The notes beneath the pieces are model-generated. The model saw only the letters and a program-made list of their open reading frames with translations, made no database searches and was not told the origin of the DNA. A DNA stretch of 64,000 nucleotides from Microvirga mediterraneensis. GTDB taxonomy: Bacteria; Pseudomonadota; Alphaproteobacteria; Rhizobiales; Beijerinckiaceae. The translations under genes and the position numbers were made by a program. Positions within the stretch are counted from its first letter, which is position 1; every line of letters starts with the position of its first letter. The DNA lies in contig NZ_JACDXJ010000002.1 of the NCBI RefSeq assembly GCF_013520865.1, positions 242,535 to 306,534 on the forward strand, read 5' to 3'. This document shows, piece after piece, positions 26,120 to 37,938 of the stretch.

Positions 26120-26176
26120 TCGATGCCGCGCGGCGATCAGGCTGGAAGTTGAGCGGCAATCATCTTGAGAGGTGAC

Positions 26177-26230
26177 GCCGCTGCCGCTCCGCAGGGAGGG
26201 CCGAGGCCCGACCGGAGGGGCGGCAGCGGC
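26177..26230. repeat. GC-rich inverted repeat upstream of istA
   Basis: GCCGCTGCCGC (26177-26187) pairs perfectly with GCGGCAGCGGC (26220-26230). It could be a transcription-blocking hairpin protecting the element from outside transcription, or a remnant of the TetR upstream region. Confidence 0.5.
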
Positions 26231-26310
26231 GACGGCACGATCCGTCAGGACCGCGCCGTCTGGCTGTCGTGGCCGACCGGATAAGGATTGGAGTTCTTCA
26301 CGTCCAATGA

Positions 26311-28640
<2,330 letters not shown>

Positions 28641-28715
28641 TTGACGCTCACAGCGACAATCAAGAAAGCGCTTGCATCTCTGTCGCGGCGCGACAATCAT
28701 CGTTATGCCGCGACA

Positions 28716-29001
28716 GCAAATCACCATTCTGATCGCCGCGCTCCTCTGATCCAGATCGTCGCGCAATAATTCGAAGCGGTTCCTGGGTGAGCAGCCACTT
28801 TCATGTGCAGGATCGCACCGAAAGGCTCAACATCCCTTCAGAGCGTCAACGCTCGACATAGCTCAAAGGAGCCTGGGTCACCAGAGGGACCTCAGTCTCC
28901 CGCCTCCACCGTCCGGTAGTGCCACCCTAGTTCCGTGTCTCGGGCATGCCTTCCGCATGTTGCATGATGTAATACTCGTCCAGTGAATTGCTGACACAGA
29001 T
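28716..29001. other. Spacer between IS21 element A and the IS3 element
   Basis: I see no gene in these 286 bp. The right 5 bp (28997-29001, CAGAT) are the target duplication of the IS3 element. Confidence 0.5.
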
Positions 29002-29030
29002 TGTTGTTGCCCCCGAAAGATCGGACAGGA

Positions 29031-29861
29031 TCATCCCGGTTGACGTGAGGCAATGAACTCACGCGGTGAACGATAGCCGAGCGCCTTGTGGGGGTGAAGG
29101 CAATTGTAGTGCTCGAACCATAACGGCAGGCTCTCCATCACCGTCCGAGCATCCGGGATCGGGCTCACTCGGATGTAATCGCGCTTGATTGTGGGCACGA
29201 AAGCTTCCGCCATGCCATTGCTCTGCGGGCTCTGTACGGGTGTGGTTCGGGGCTCGAGCCCCATCTCCCGCGCCAGGCTCTTCGTCTCATGCGCGATGTA
29301 GCCCGAGCCGTTGTCCGAGAGCCATTCGATGGTCTCTGGCAGCCGGTTCACCGGCCCGAAGCGGTACTCGACTGCGGTGACCATCAGGTCCTGCACGTCC
29401 TCACCCTTGATCCCTTCCGTGGTAGCGACATGCCCCAGCACCTCGCGGTCACAGCAGTCGAGCGCAAAGGCGACCCGCACCTTCTCGCCATTGTCGCAAC
29501 CGATCTCGAACCCGTCCGAGCACCAGCGCAGATTGGAGCGCTCCACGGCCACACGCCCGTCGTGCCGGCGCGCCTCGGCGCCGCCCGCATGCCGCTGCAG
29601 CAGGAGACCGTGAGCCTTCATGACCCGGTAGACCCGCTTGTGATTGGGAGGTGCCCGGCCCTGCTCACGGGCCTGACGCACCAGAAGGGCGTGAACCCGC
29701 CGGTAGCCGTAGGTCGGCAGGCTGCCGATGATCGCCTTGATCGCCTCCACCAGGTCCTTGTCCGGCCGAGGAGGACGGCCCCGGCGCTTGGCTGGTCGCC
29801 CGGCAACCTGCTCGGCGATGTTGGAGCGGGCGACCTCAAGGGTGGAGCAGACGGCGCTCAT
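29031..29861 (-). CDS. IS3-family transposase OrfB (IS2-like)
   Basis: The rve-type catalytic domain is complete: Asp in RWCSDGFEIGCDNG, Asp in IEWLSDNGSGYI, Glu in SNGMAEAFVPTIKRDY. An N-terminal HTH_21-type segment (GYRRVHALLVRQAREQG) precedes it. I chose the ATG at 29861, which overlaps the orfA stop as ATGA. A run of six A just upstream on the coding strand (T run 29904-29909) could allow the frameshift that makes OrfAB, but orfA is now separated from it by the IS21 insert. Confidence 0.9.
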   Translation of the reverse strand: MSAVCSTLEVARSNIAEQVAGRPAKRRGRPPRPDKDLVEAIKAIIGSLPTYGYRRVHALLVRQAREQGRAPPNHKRVYRVMKAHGLLLQRHAGGAEARRHDGRVAVERSNLRWCSDGFEIGCDNGEKVRVAFALDCCDREVLGHVATTEGIKGEDVQDLMVTAVEYRFGPVNRLPETIEWLSDNGSGYIAHETKSLAREMGLEPRTTPVQSPQSNGMAEAFVPTIKRDYIRVSPIPDARTVMESLPLWFEHYNCLHPHKALGYRSPREFIASRQPG

Positions 29862-30129
29862 CGCGAACCGCCCTTGGGCCACGACAGCGAGCGCAACAGC
29901 TGCTTTTTTGGCCCGGTGGCGACCTCCAGTGCAGATTCCGATTTTATTCGGCCAGGGATTCCGAGATGAAGCCGGCCGCGATTCCGATCAATCTCCGGCC
30001 AGCGTTCCGAGATCAATCCGGCCACCATTCCGATTATTGTCCGGCCAGGGGCTGAGACAGCATCGAGGAGTGTTCCCAGGGTCCGCCGATCAGGCATGAA
30101 GGCTCCTTTGTTGCGAACAAGGAGCGGCC

Positions 30130-31665
30130 ATGCCGGCAAAGAGAAGGCTGACCATGAGAGCCATACGTCACATCCTGCGCCTGCACGCCAGCGGCGCGAG
30201 CGACCGGTCGATCGGACGATCCGTCGGAGCCGCCCGCTCTACCGTGCAAGACACCCTCAAGCGGGCCAAGGCTGCCGGGCTGACCTGGCCCTTGCCCGCA
30301 GATCTCACCGACACCCTCCTCGAGGAGCGCCTGTTCGCCAGGAGCGGCGTCAAGACCGGCCTGCGCCGGCGCCCCGAGCCGGACTGGGCTGCTCTCGCCA
30401 GGGAGATGAAGCGCCCCGGCGTCACGATGACCATCCTGCACGAGGAGTACAGGGCAGCCTGCCCTGAGGGCTACGGCTACTCGCGCTTCTGCGACCTGAT
30501 GCGCGAGTTTGAGCGCCGCCTGTCGCCGACCATGCGCCAGAACCACGTGGCCGGCGACAAGGTCTTCGTCGACTACTCGGGCAAGAAGCTTCCCATCGTC
30601 GATCCTGCCACCGGCGAGGTGCGCCATGCCGAGATCTTCGTCGCGGTGCTCGGCGCCTCCAACCTGACCTATGCCGAAGCCACCTGGACCCAAACCCTGC
30701 CGGATTGGATCGAGGCGCATGTGCGGATGTTCCGCTTCTTTGGCGGCGTGCCAAGGCTCGTCGTGCCGGACAACCTCAAGAGTGGTGTGCACAAGGCTGC
30801 CTTCTACGATCCCGAGCTTAATCGCAGCTACGGCAAGCTCGCGGCCCATTACGACGTTGGCATCCTGCCCACCCGCAGCCGCAAGCCTCGGGACAAGAGC
30901 AAGGTGGAGGTGGGCGTGCGCTTTGCCCAGTTCTACATTCTCGGGCGTCTGCGCAACCGCACCTTCTTCTCGCTCGCCGAGGCCAATGCTGCCATCGCGG
31001 GAGTGGTCGAGCGCATGAACGCTGCGCCCCTGCGCCGCCTCGGCATCAGCCGCCGCGAACTCTTCGAGACAGTGGAGAGACCAACCCTCGCGGCCCTGCC
31101 GGCAGAAGACTACGTGTTCGCGCGATGGCAGTTCGCCCGCGTTGGGCTCGACTATCACAGCGAGGTGGAAGGCTTCTGCTATTCCGTGCCTTTCGGCCTC
31201 GTCGGCGGGCAGGTTGACGTGCGCCTGGCGCAGCGGACCCCCGAGGCCTTCCACAAGGGCGAGCGGGTGGCCGCCCCCGGCCGCCGCTATGGTGGACAGG
31301 CGCATGGCACCAAGCCCGAGCACATGCCGGCCTCGCATCGGCATTATGCCTCCTGGTCGCCGGAGCGCTTCCGCTCCTGGGCCGCTTCGTTCGGCCCCAA
31401 CACCGAGATGCTGATTGGTGCCATCCTGGCCTCCCGCCGCCATCCCGAGCAGGGATATCGCACCTGCATCGGCGTGCTGCGCCACATGCGCGGTCTTTCC
31501 AAGGAGCGGGTCGAGGCGGCATCGGCCAAAGCCCTGGCGATCAGGGCCTTCTCCTACAAGGGCGTCGTCTCTCTGCTCGATGCCCGTGCGAGCCCCGAGC
31601 CTGCTTCCCCCGAGCGTCCTGCCATCACCCACCGCAACATCCGCGGACCGGGCTACTTCCACTAA
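30130..31665 (+). CDS. istA: IS21 family transposase IstA (element B)
   Basis: The 511-residue protein has an N-terminal HTH (LRLHASGASDRSIGRSVGAARSTVQDTL) and the DDE core: Asp in KVFVDYSGKKLPI, Asp in RLVVPDNLKSGVHKA, Glu in RDKSKVEVGVRFAQ. A C-terminal domain with YSVPFGLVGGQVDVRL follows. It is intact and of normal length. It differs clearly from IstA of elements A and C, so the three IS21 copies are separate arrivals. Confidence 0.93.
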   Translation: MPAKRRLTMRAIRHILRLHASGASDRSIGRSVGAARSTVQDTLKRAKAAGLTWPLPADLTDTLLEERLFARSGVKTGLRRRPEPDWAALAREMKRPGVTMTILHEEYRAACPEGYGYSRFCDLMREFERRLSPTMRQNHVAGDKVFVDYSGKKLPIVDPATGEVRHAEIFVAVLGASNLTYAEATWTQTLPDWIEAHVRMFRFFGGVPRLVVPDNLKSGVHKAAFYDPELNRSYGKLAAHYDVGILPTRSRKPRDKSKVEVGVRFAQFYILGRLRNRTFFSLAEANAAIAGVVERMNAAPLRRLGISRRELFETVERPTLAALPAEDYVFARWQFARVGLDYHSEVEGFCYSVPFGLVGGQVDVRLAQRTPEAFHKGERVAAPGRRYGGQAHGTKPEHMPASHRHYASWSPERFRSWAASFGPNTEMLIGAILASRRHPEQGYRTCIGVLRHMRGLSKERVEAASAKALAIRAFSYKGVVSLLDARASPEPASPERPAITHRNIRGPGYFH

Positions 31666-31679
31666 AGGAGACGAAGAGC

Positions 31680-32423
31680 ATGTTGACCCATCCCACTCTT
31701 GAGTTGCAGCACGAGCTCGACATGCATGGCATGGCCAAGGGCTTCTAGGCCCTTGGCGACAATCATGAGGCACCGGCGCTGAGCCATGCCGAATGGCTCG
31801 GCCTGATCCGGGATCACGAAGAGACGCCGCGGCAGCAGAAGCGCTTCGAGACCCGCGCCCGCGCCGCCCGGCTGCGCCATCCCGCCAGCGTGGAGGATGT
31901 CGACTTCCGGGCCCCGCGCTCGCTCGACCGGGCGTTGTTCCTCAAGCTGTCGTCGTGCGACTGGATCCGCGAGCGGCGCAACCTGCTGATCACCGGCCCG
32001 TGCGGCGTGGGCAAGAGCTGGCTCGCCTGCGCACTTGGGCACAAGGCGTGCCGCGAGGATCTGTCGGTGCTCTACCATCGGGTGCCGCGGCTGTTTGCGG
32101 CTCTCGCCCTGGCGCGCACGGAAGGCCGCTATGCCCGTCTGCTGCGGACGCTGGCGCGGGCGAAGCTGCTGGTTCTGGACGACTGGGGCCCGGAGCCGCT
32201 CACCCCTGAACAGCAGCGGGATCTGATGGAGATCGTGGAGGACCGGTACGATTCCGGCTCGCTGCTGATCACCAGCCAGGTGCCGGTGGAGACGTGGTAC
32301 GAGATGATCGGCATTCCGACGCTGGCGGATGCCATTCTCGACCGGGTTGTCCACAACGCCTATCGCCTGAGTTTGACGGGCGAGAGCCTGCGCAAGACCC
32401 GCACGCTCGACGGGACGGCTTGA
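31680..32423 (+). pseudogene. istB: IS21 helper ATPase IstB with an in-frame TAG
   Basis: The frame starts at ATG 31680 after AAGGAG and reads LTHPTLELQHELDMHGMAKGF, then TAG at 31746-31748. The expected residue is Gln, so one C-to-T change explains the stop. The frame then stays open to 32423 with Walker A (TGPCGVGKSWLACAL), Walker B (LLVLDDWGPEPL) and sensor motifs intact. Re-initiation downstream is possible, but the N-terminal domain would be lost. Confidence 0.85.
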
Positions 32424-32574
32424 CCTTCGCGGGAGTGTCACTCACGCTGCAACACAAGGACCCAGGGACCATCTTCAGGTGGCCGACTTCAGATCGGAAA
32501 CATGGCCGGCTTGAAATCGGAATGCATGGCCGACATCACGTCGGAACAACTGGCCGACTTCGTCGGAATCCGCA

Positions 32575-32903
32575 ACCTCCAGCGCCTCCTTGAGGATCTC
32601 AGCCTCGAGCGTCTTCTTGCCGAGCAGCCGCTGCAGCTCGCGGACCTGGTTCTGCAGGGCGCGGTATTCGGAGGCGGCAACGACCTCCTCCTGAGCACTG
32701 GTGGCGGTGAGCGCTCCCTGGGCGGCGAGCTTGCGCCAGCGGAAGAGCTGGTTGGGAGCCACCCCATGCCGGCGAGCCACCAGGCTGACGGTGGCGTCCG
32801 GCTCATAGGTCTCCTGGACGATGGACAGCTTCTCGGAAGCCGTCCAGTGGCGGCGGCGTTGCGGTCCGTCAAGGACCTCAATCTTCGGGGAAGAACCAGT
32901 CAT
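32575..32903 (-). pseudogene. IS3-family OrfA, 5' part, interrupted by an IS21 element
   Basis: The HTH_Tnp protein ([41 protein letters not shown]) and its leucine-zipper-like segment ([22 protein letters not shown]) run to the insertion at 32575. The missing end (TGPKKQLLRSLSWPKGGSR) lies at 29858-29921. Joining the two across one copy of the 8-bp duplication restores a continuous frame ending in TGA at 29858-29860. Confidence 0.9.
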
Positions 32904-33035
32904 AGCACCAACACTACTCCTATCTCTTAGAGAGGTGGGAGATCGTGTCCGGTCATTTCGGGGGCTACTTCACAGATCTGCGATGACGTACGGCGTGATT
33001 CACTCGGGAGCGGGTCGCGGTTGATGGAGGTCAGC

Positions 33036-33490
33036 ATGGCTGGGGTCCCGATCCGTCAGGACTACTCAGCATCCGACTTACGCCAGAGGGCCGCTCGTGA
33101 GAAGGAAACCTGTGCCAGCCTGCGGTTGCTGGCCATTGCCATAGCGCTTGAGGGTACGACATGAGCCGAAGCCGCCCGGCTTGGAACGTCAGGCCCTGCA
33201 CCATACCATCTTGCGCTTCAATGTCGAAGGACCTGACGGTCTGCATGACCAGCCCCGGACCGCCACCGGGAACAACTCAGCCCTAGCCAGCAAGCGGCGC
33301 TCAAGGCTCACATCCTGCGCGGGCTGGAACCCGAGCGCGGTGGTGTCAGCGTCTGGTCGACCTGTGTGAGCATGTCGAGCTGACCTACGGCGCCCACTAC
33401 AGCGAATGGGAGCTTTCGCTTGCGCCACACCACGGTAAGGCCTTGCGGCTACGAAAAGGTCGATGCCTGGAAACGTCGCCTGGATGCAGG
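33036..33490 (+). pseudogene. Degraded IS630-type transposase fragment
   Basis: Fragments in different frames resemble the N-terminal part of IS630-type transposases: VPIRQDYSASDLRQRAARE, then ARLERQALHHTILRFNVEGP, then KAHILRGLEPERGGVSVW and LTYGAHYSEWEL. Several frameshifts separate them, and the catalytic C-terminal half is missing. This looks like an old relic next to the newer IS3/IS21 nest. Confidence 0.65.
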
Positions 33491-33542
33491 CGGGGCTCCC
33501 GCAACCTGGTCGCGTTCAGCCCGCCTGTACCCAGCGGTTCGA

Positions 33543-34100
33543 TCAGTTGGCTGAGGGAGAGGCCGTGTTCTGCGTGGCCTCCGGCGTTGCTACCGCTCCG
33601 GAGAGCGCCGCCTGGAGACGGGCTTCCTGCTCTGGCGAGAGGGACGAACGCAGCACCCGTCCACGGACCTGTGACAGCTCGCCCAAAACCTTTTCAGGTT
33701 GGGCCTTGCGTACCAAAATGAACAGGGCCGAAGTATTCGGCTGCAGGGTGTCGGCAACTTGACGAATGAAGTTATCGTCGATGCCATAGTCAACGAGCGA
33801 TCCTGACAGGGCTCCGCTGCCTGCGCCCACGAGCCCACCCAAAGCCATGCCTGCCACCGGATTGAGGAACAGTAGACCGACGAGCGAGCCCCACAGGGCT
33901 CCGGACAGGCCGCCTGATGCCGCTCCAACGCCAACAAGATTGATGCTTTGCTTCAGGTTGACCTTGCCATCAGGTTGGCGGATGGCGACCACCGCATCCT
34001 CCAAGTCAATCAGGTATTCGCGTTGAAGCCGCGCCAGTTCTGTCAGGACTCGATCAGCCTCATGCGGGTTGTCAAAGCCAATTGTAACCAGCTCTGCCAT
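33543..34100 (-). CDS. DUF1269 family membrane protein
   Basis: The ATG at 34100 gives AELVTIGFDNPHEADRVLTEL, the DUF1269 start. The Gly-rich hydrophobic centre (GAASGGLSGALWGSLVGLLFLNPVAGMALGG in parts) has two glycine-zipper membrane segments. DYGIDDNFIRQVADTLQPNTSALFILV is the conserved second domain. The family often sits beside USPs and stress genes; function unknown. The length (185 aa) is normal. A start further up at 34187 has no family similarity. Confidence 0.9.
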   Translation of the reverse strand: MAELVTIGFDNPHEADRVLTELARLQREYLIDLEDAVVAIRQPDGKVNLKQSINLVGVGAASGGLSGALWGSLVGLLFLNPVAGMALGGLVGAGSGALSGSLVDYGIDDNFIRQVADTLQPNTSALFILVRKAQPEKVLGELSQVRGRVLRSSLSPEQEARLQAALSGAVATPEATQNTASPSAN

Positions 34101-34600
34101 AGTATTCCTTCCTTGTTGTACGGAGGTAAAAGAAGACGTCAGAGGAACTGCCCTTAAGGACCTATCATCAGTAACGGATCCAGGCACCCGAACGCAGGCG
34201 CAGCAGCGTCATGATTTCCCTCGGACAATTCGACTATGCTCACACCTTATTCATCCTTAGACGATTGCGGAAGAAGACAGGTTGTGCAGGTCCGGACGAT
34301 ACTCTCTGGTTTCCGACCTGACAATAAAAATGCCACGATGTCGTTCCATTATAGGGCCCATATTTCGAAGAACATAGGTTTATCCACCTCTATAACGAAC
34401 TGCAGTGGTATCCGAAACGGGGAGGGTAGCCTCGAATGGTGCATTGAGCATTATGTGCTTGAACAGGCGAAGGACGCCCGTAATTCGAAGCCATCACTCG
34501 CGGAGCAGCTCAACCTCCTGGCTACATGAGCATGTCATGAAGACTGCTCCTTTCTCGCGCATGCTCTGGATTTGCGACGGAGCCAATCCCGATCGATCTG
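34101..34600. other. 500-bp spacer, no supported gene
   Basis: Short frames in this stretch lack ribosome-binding sites and domain similarity. It is AT-richer than the flanks and separates the DUF1269 gene from the decayed USP. Confidence 0.5.
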
Positions 34601-35302
34601 TTAGTTCACCATCAAGATCGGCACATCGAACGAACGCTCAAACATGCCGCGTGTCGCGCTGCCGAAGATCAGACGCCGCAGGGCCGAGAGGGCATAGGCG
34701 CCCATCACGAGAAGACCGACGTCATAAACTCGGGCGGCTTCAAGAAGAGCATCGGCCACACCTCGCTCGCCACGCTGCACGGGCGCAAACTGCGTCCGAA
34801 CTCCGTGCTGCGACAGGTGGTGACAGAGTTCGACGCCGGACCGGCGGCGCTGGAAGGCTTCGTCATCGGTGACATGCGCGACAACGACCTCGCGGGTTGA
34901 GCGGAGGAAAGGCATGGCGGCCGAAACGGCATGCACGGCGGCAGGCGTTGCATCCCAGGCCACCATCACCCTGTCGTGTCCAAGGTTTAGATACCGTGGG
35001 CGGGACGAGGATCACCGGATGGCCGGTCTCCACCACAAGGCGGGTGTCCCCGTCCAAGGCCCCATTGACACCGACGATCCCGGGGGCCCGCACCCGGAGA
35101 TAATCCGCAAAGACCTGTCCCTCCTGGAAAGAGAAGGTGGGCTCGATCACAACCTCGTGTCGAATGCCCGCCGCGTCGACCGCGACAGCATGGGCCACGC
35201 GTTGGGCTTGGTGCCGCGCACATTCGTTGAATTCCTCGCGGAGACGCTCATCAGCTTCGCTGGCCGCCGACGGATTGTCGAGACCGGAGAGGCGACCTCG
35301 GC
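34601..35302 (-). pseudogene. Universal stress protein, truncated and frameshifted
   Basis: The C-terminal UspA domain is recognisable (RVMVAWDATPAAVHAVSAAM, GLLVMGAYALSALRRLIFG, SFDVPILMVN). The first-domain part lies in another frame (EADERLREEFNECARHQ, EVVIEPTFSFQEGQVFADYL, RLVVETGHPVILVPP); the switch is near 34984. The first part of the gene is missing: the sequence runs straight into a P-type ATPase fragment at about 35303. The protein cannot be made whole. Confidence 0.8.
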
Positions 35303-35783
35303 TCCGAGGCTGGCGTCCTCGGGAACGGGGGCCTCCTCCTTCTCGACGGCCACAGATTCGTCGGTGAGAAGCGCCTCGTCGATGGGCAGGCGGCGTGCGC
35401 GCAGCAGGCGCAGGTCCGCAGGAACCCGGTCGCCGGCCTCTAGGAAGACGATGTCTCCCGGCACGAGATCGCGCACCGCGACCTTCGTGCGCTGTCCGTT
35501 ACGCAGGACAAGGGCATGGGGCGCGATCACGGCCGCATCGACGACATGTCCCAGCAGGGAGGCAGCAACGGCCGCAGCGAGCAGGAAGTAGATCAGGACG
35601 TTGTTGAACTGCGCCGAAGCGCAGGAGCGCCGGCCACCCAGCAGCGGCGGGAAGCTCGTTTAGGCCGTGGGTGGCTAGGCGTCTCGCTGCCTCGATCGCG
35701 GAAAGGCCGTCGCTCGAACTCCAGACTTCATCAAGGACCTCCTGCGTGGCCCGATTGTGCCACGGCTTCTCGTGCTGATCCAT
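35303..35783 (-). pseudogene. P-type (Ca2+/cation) ATPase, 5' remnant
   Basis: The start MDQHEKPWHNRATQEVLDEV and the cation-ATPase N domain (GLSAIEAARRLATHGLNELP) are followed by a frameshift, then part of the first membrane pair (FLLAAAVAASLLGHVVDAAVI). An internal deletion leads to the actuator domain (VRDLVPGDIVFLEAGDRVPADL). The conserved TGES loop reads TDES. The sequence stops at PEDASLG, where the USP remnant begins. The phosphorylation and nucleotide domains are absent. Confidence 0.85.
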
Positions 35784-35816
35784 CACTATCCTCTGTTTCA
35801 AGCCAACGAGGTTTGT

Positions 35817-35851
35817 CGGTATGCTGCCTCTCGCTGAGAGGCAGCATACCG
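35817..35851. repeat. 16-bp perfect stem-loop
   Basis: CGGTATGCTGCCTCTC (35817-35832) pairs completely with 35836-35851 around a 3-nt loop. It lies 34 bp after the alcohol dehydrogenase stop and may end that transcript, though no T-run follows. Confidence 0.65.
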
Positions 35852-35885
35852 TTCCGCTGAGGGACCTAATCTCTTGAGAGGATCA

Positions 35886-36959
35886 CTAAGGTGTGATGGC
35901 CACCTTGAGCACGCCGTCGCGCTGGTTCGCGAACTGGTCGTAGGCCTCCTCTATCTGATCGAGCTTGAACCGGTGGGTCACCAGCGGCCGCGTGTCGACC
36001 CGTCCGGATGCGATCACGTCCATGAGGCGGCGCATGCGCTCCTTACCACCCGGACAGAGGGTCGTGCGGATTGTGTGGTCACCCAGCCCGGCCAGGAAGG
36101 CATCGAGCGGGATCTTCAGGTCGCTCGAATAGACGCCGAGCGATGAGAGCGTGCCGCCGGGCCTTAGGACGCGCAGGGCCCCCTCGAAGGTCTGCTGCCG
36201 TCCGAGAGCCTCAATGGCAACATCCACCCCGCGGCCGTCAGTCAGCCGCATGATCTCCGTCACTGGGTTTGCTTGAGTGAAGTCGACCACGTGATCCGCC
36301 CCCATGCGACGGGCCATTTCCATGCGAGCCGGCACGCTGTCAACCGCAATGATCGTGGTCGCGCCCATCAGACGCGCGCCCGCTGTCGCACACAGGCCGA
36401 TCGGTCCCTGCGCAAACACCGCAACTGTGTCCCCAATACAGATGGCGCCGCTTTCCGCGCCGGAGAAGCCCGTCGACATGATATCGGGGCACATGAGCAC
36501 CTGCTCGTCGGTGAGTCCTTCCGGCACCGGAGCCAGATTGGCCATAGCATCGGGGACGAGCACGTATTCGGCCTGGGTCCCATCGATGGTGTTCCCGAAC
36601 TTCCAGCCGCCCATGCCCTTCCAGCCGTGCCTCGTGCCAGGACCATCCTGAGCGTGGCAGCTGCATAGGGCCGCATGGCTGTGGCCAGATGTGCAGATCG
36701 CTCCGGCGATCACGCGTTGCCCCTCGCGGTAGCCCTGCACCGCCGAGCCAAGCTTCTCGATCACGCCAACAGGCTCGTGCCCGATGGTTAAGCCGTGGGC
36801 GACCGGATACTCACCCTTGAGGATGTGAACGTCGGTGCCGCAGATTGTTGTCGTGGTGATCCGCACGAGGGCGTCGAGCGGGCCTACATCCGGGATCGGC
36901 TTCTCGTCGAGCACGATGCGGCCGGGTTCGACGAAGATCGCGGCTTTCATCTTGGGCAT
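35886..36959 (-). CDS. Zinc-dependent (secondary) alcohol dehydrogenase
   Basis: The 357-residue medium-chain dehydrogenase keeps the catalytic zinc ligands seen in bacterial secondary-alcohol dehydrogenases: Cys in TTICGTDVHIL, His-Glu in IGHEPVGVIE, Asp in LMCPDIMSTGF. The structural-zinc loop is altered (AICTSGHSHAALCSC), as in that subgroup. The Rossmann motif is FAQGPIGLCATAGARLMG, and Asp in IIAVDSVPAR suggests NAD rather than NADP. It could reduce acetaldehyde or ketones to re-oxidise NADH at low oxygen. AGGAGG lies before the ATG. Confidence 0.92.
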   Translation of the reverse strand: MPKMKAAIFVEPGRIVLDEKPIPDVGPLDALVRITTTTICGTDVHILKGEYPVAHGLTIGHEPVGVIEKLGSAVQGYREGQRVIAGAICTSGHSHAALCSCHAQDGPGTRHGWKGMGGWKFGNTIDGTQAEYVLVPDAMANLAPVPEGLTDEQVLMCPDIMSTGFSGAESGAICIGDTVAVFAQGPIGLCATAGARLMGATTIIAVDSVPARMEMARRMGADHVVDFTQANPVTEIMRLTDGRGVDVAIEALGRQQTFEGALRVLRPGGTLSSLGVYSSDLKIPLDAFLAGLGDHTIRTTLCPGGKERMRRLMDVIASGRVDTRPLVTHRFKLDQIEEAYDQFANQRDGVLKVAITP

Positions 36960-37095
36960 GAGGTTCCTCCTGTGTGGGGACTGATAGACTGTGGCAAGCT
37001 CCGTTCCGTGTCGACGTGGCTACCTGAACGCGGCGGAAGATGAGCAAGGTCTCGAACCCCGCCCTGATCCCAGTGTGGCTTGTCGGCCCATACCC

Positions 37096-37938
37096 TCAGT
37101 AGGAGAGGAACAGCGGCACGGGGCTCTGCTTTAGCAGGGACTGGGTGACGCCGCCGAACACCAGCTCGCGCAGCCGCGAGTGGACGTAGCCGCCCATCAC
37201 GATCATCTCGGCATGGGTCAGGGTGGCATGAGTGCGCAGAGTCTCGGCAACATCTCCGTCGAGGGCAGGCAGTGTCTGGACAGTTACGTTCACGCCATGG
37301 CGGCTCAGATGCGGGGCGATATCGGCGCCGGTGACGCTGGTGGGCAGATCCTTCTCGCCCATCACCGCGACCACCTCGACGGCCTCGGCCGTCCGCAGCA
37401 ACGGAAGGGCGTCCGCTGCCGCCCGGGCAGCCCGTCCGCTGCCGTCCCAGGCCAGGATGATGCGCCTTGCCTGGAAGACCTCCTGCCCCGGCGGGACGAC
37501 GAGGAGTGGACGTCCGCTGTCCATCAGCAGAGCATCGATTAGGCCACGATCAGGCGTGAGGGCTTCTGGTTCGGCATCGATGATGGTGAGGTCGTGCAGG
37601 CGGGCCTGTGCCCTGAAGACGGCCAGCAATTGCTGGTAACCGAGATGCGGGGCTGCGGTGGAGCACACAGTCCCTGCCGCGCCGGCGTTGCCGTGCGCAC
37701 TGCGAGCCGCTGCCTCGGCAAGGGCTTGAAGGCGCCGGTTCTCCTCCTGGACCAGGCCCGCCACGACCTTGCTGATCCCGGCACTCGACAATCCCAGCTT
37801 GACGGAGGCAGCTTGCACTGTGGCATGGGCCCCCGCCTGCTGCGCCAGCGAGAGGCCGTAGCCTAAGGCGGACGAGGTCTCCTCCGGGCCGAATTCCTTT
37901 GTCAAGCCGATCAGCACGCTCTTGATGTTCTCGATCAT
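37096..37938 (-). CDS. Universal stress protein, tandem UspA domains
   Basis: I chose the ATG at 37938 (IENIKSVLIGLTKEFGPEETSSAL) with AAGGGG upstream. Domain 1 is divergent. Domain 2 (about residues 150-280) is standard: ARRIILAWDGSGRAARAAADALPLL, EMIVMGGYVHSRLRELVFGGVTQSLL. A near-FixK site lies 86-99 nt upstream. It is transcribed towards the alcohol dehydrogenase, with a gap of about 135 bp, and belongs with the low-oxygen gene set by context. Confidence 0.9.
   Translation of the reverse strand: MIENIKSVLIGLTKEFGPEETSSALGYGLSLAQQAGAHATVQAASVKLGLSSAGISKVVAGLVQEENRRLQALAEAAARSAHGNAGAAGTVCSTAAPHLGYQQLLAVFRAQARLHDLTIIDAEPEALTPDRGLIDALLMDSGRPLLVVPPGQEVFQARRIILAWDGSGRAARAAADALPLLRTAEAVEVVAVMGEKDLPTSVTGADIAPHLSRHGVNVTVQTLPALDGDVAETLRTHATLTHAEMIVMGGYVHSRLRELVFGGVTQSLLKQSPVPLFLSY

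Larger units (their letters stand above)
29930..32574 (+). mobile_element. IS21-family element B, 2645 bp, nested in the IS3 element
   Basis: Both tips read TGCRGATTCCGA inward. An 8-bp duplication ACCTCCAG flanks it exactly (29922-29929 and 32575-32582). Each end holds several copies of a transposase-site-like repeat with GATTCCGA and CGGCCA halves (about 29935-30050 and 32480-32570), as in IS21. Its istB carries a premature stop. Confidence 0.95.
29002..32972 (-). mobile_element. IS3-family (IS2-like) element, split by an IS21 element
   Basis: The ends are inverted repeats sharing GCCCCCGAAA and CGGACA (29002 inward and 32972 inward). A 5-bp duplication CAGAT flanks the element at 28997-29001 and 32973-32977. 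Without the nested IS21 it would be 1318 bp, normal for this group. orfA is cut in two by the insert and orfB is intact. Confidence 0.92.

Noticed and set aside
29930..30050. CRISPR array
   Set aside because: The short spaced repeats with GATTCCGA and CGGCCA halves vary, are only about 22 bp apart, and occur inverted at the other end of the same element: they are IS21 transposase sites. I saw no CRISPR array elsewhere in the window.
30034..31773. A 579-codon minus-strand frame
   Set aside because: It is antisense to IstA of element B and crosses its end repeats.
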